Origin: Kiloniellales bacterium
GTDB taxonomy: Bacteria > Pseudomonadota > Alphaproteobacteria > Kiloniellales > JAKSDN01
Assembly (NCBI GenBank): GCA_022360075.1
Contig: JAKSDN010000767.1
Location: 1 to 8,756 of the forward strand
Reading direction: 5' to 3'
DNA: 8,756 nucleotides
Part shown: positions 8,322-8,756 of the stretch, in pieces
Numbering within the stretch: the first letter of the stretch is position 1
Layout of the letters: every line of letters starts with the position of its first letter
Notes under the pieces: generated by a model
What the model saw: the letters and a program-made list of their open reading frames with translations, nothing else
What the model was told of the DNA's origin: nothing
The model's database searches: none
Position numbers and translations under genes: made by a program

Positions 8322-8756
8322 ATGGCGGAAGCGCAGAACCACGACTACCACCTGGTCAACCCCAGTCCGTGGCCCCTCGTCGGCTCCATCGGCGCGGGCG
8401 CGATGGCGCTGGGCGCGGTGTTCTGGATGCACGAGGCGGGCGGCTGGGCGCAATGGCTGTTCTTCTTCGGCACCGCCGTGGTGCTGTACACCATGTACGC
8501 CTGGTGGGCCGACGTGGTGCGCGAGGCGGAGACCGGCGACCACACCAACGTGGTCCAGATCGGCCTGCGCTACGGCATGATCCTGTTCATCGCCTCGGAG
8601 GTGATGTTCTTCGTCGCCTGGTTCTGGGCCTATTTCAACGCCAGCCTGTTTCCCACCGAACAGATGGGCGGCGTCTGGCCGCCGGAGGGCATCGAGACCT
8701 TCGACCCCTGGCATCTGCCGTTCATGAACACGCTGATCCTGCTGCTGTCGGGCACC
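8322..8756 (+). CDS. coxC: Cytochrome c oxidase subunit III, N-terminal 145 codons (3' end outside window)
   Basis: Subunit III is a core membrane subunit without metal centres; in the family it stabilises the enzyme during turnover and supports proton uptake through the D pathway. The 145 codons present begin [14 protein letters not shown] (6-19), the usual opening. They contain [15 protein letters not shown] (61-75) and [20 protein letters not shown] (83-102), including the conserved helix glutamate E93, then FNASLFP and the [10 protein letters not shown] motif (136-145), at which the window ends. The family is usually about 260-290 residues, so roughly half is visible. AAGGA at 8312-8316, 5 nt before ATG 8322, is a strong ribosome site. 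The gene is cut by the window edge, not broken. Confidence 0.96.
   Translation, partial: MAEAQNHDYHLVNPSPWPLVGSIGAGAMALGAVFWMHEAGGWAQWLFFFGTAVVLYTMYAWWADVVREAETGDHTNVVQIGLRYGMILFIASEVMFFVAWFWAYFNASLFPTEQMGGVWPPEGIETFDPWHLPFMNTLILLLSGT

Overview
This is a GC-rich window from an alphaproteobacterium, probably a Rhodospirillales-type lineage. That placement is an inference from three things: the coxB-ctaD-ctaB-small ORF-ctaG-coxC gene order, the neighbouring tldD and DUF3422 genes, and the strong use of G/C-ending codons. Its core is the operon for an aa3-type cytochrome c oxidase, the terminal haem-copper oxidase of aerobic respiration.

Layout. (1) Positions 1-901, minus strand: the N-terminal 300 codons of tldD, a TldD/PmbA-family metalloprotease, running off the left edge. 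(2) 902-1011: a divergent intergenic region. (3) 1012-2316, plus strand: a DUF3422 protein with two C-terminal membrane segments. (4) 2317-2443: a convergent gap with a GC-rich hairpin. (5) 2444-3103, minus strand: a NarL/FixJ-type response regulator with no kinase beside it. (6) 3104-4071: almost 1 kb without a recognisable gene. Its first half is strikingly AT-rich (about 41% GC by hand count over 3181-3600) and its second half has several inverted repeats. (7) 4072-8756, plus strand: the cox operon, made of coxB (subunit II), ctaD/coxA (subunit I), ctaB (haem O synthase), a 42-codon single-pass membrane protein of the CoxF type, ctaG/cox11 (CuB insertion chaperone) and the first 145 codons of coxC (subunit III), which runs off the right edge.

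How the genes work together. CoxB carries the CuA site that accepts electrons from cytochrome c. CtaD holds haem a and the haem a3-CuB centre where oxygen is reduced. CtaB farnesylates haem b to haem O, the precursor of haem A; the next enzyme, CtaA, is not in the window. CtaG delivers copper to CuB, and CoxC is the third core membrane subunit. All metal ligands I could check in CoxB and CtaD are present, so the enzyme looks functional. The assembly genes are tightly packed: ctaB and the small gene overlap, and ctaG starts on the base after the small gene's stop.

I see no strong sign of a new defence or mobile system: no CRISPR array, transposase, integrase, tRNA or phage gene. The parts worth a second look are the AT-rich block with its response regulator between DUF3422 and coxB, the possible structured leader ahead of coxB, the tiny CoxF-like gene, and the uncharacterised DUF3422 protein.
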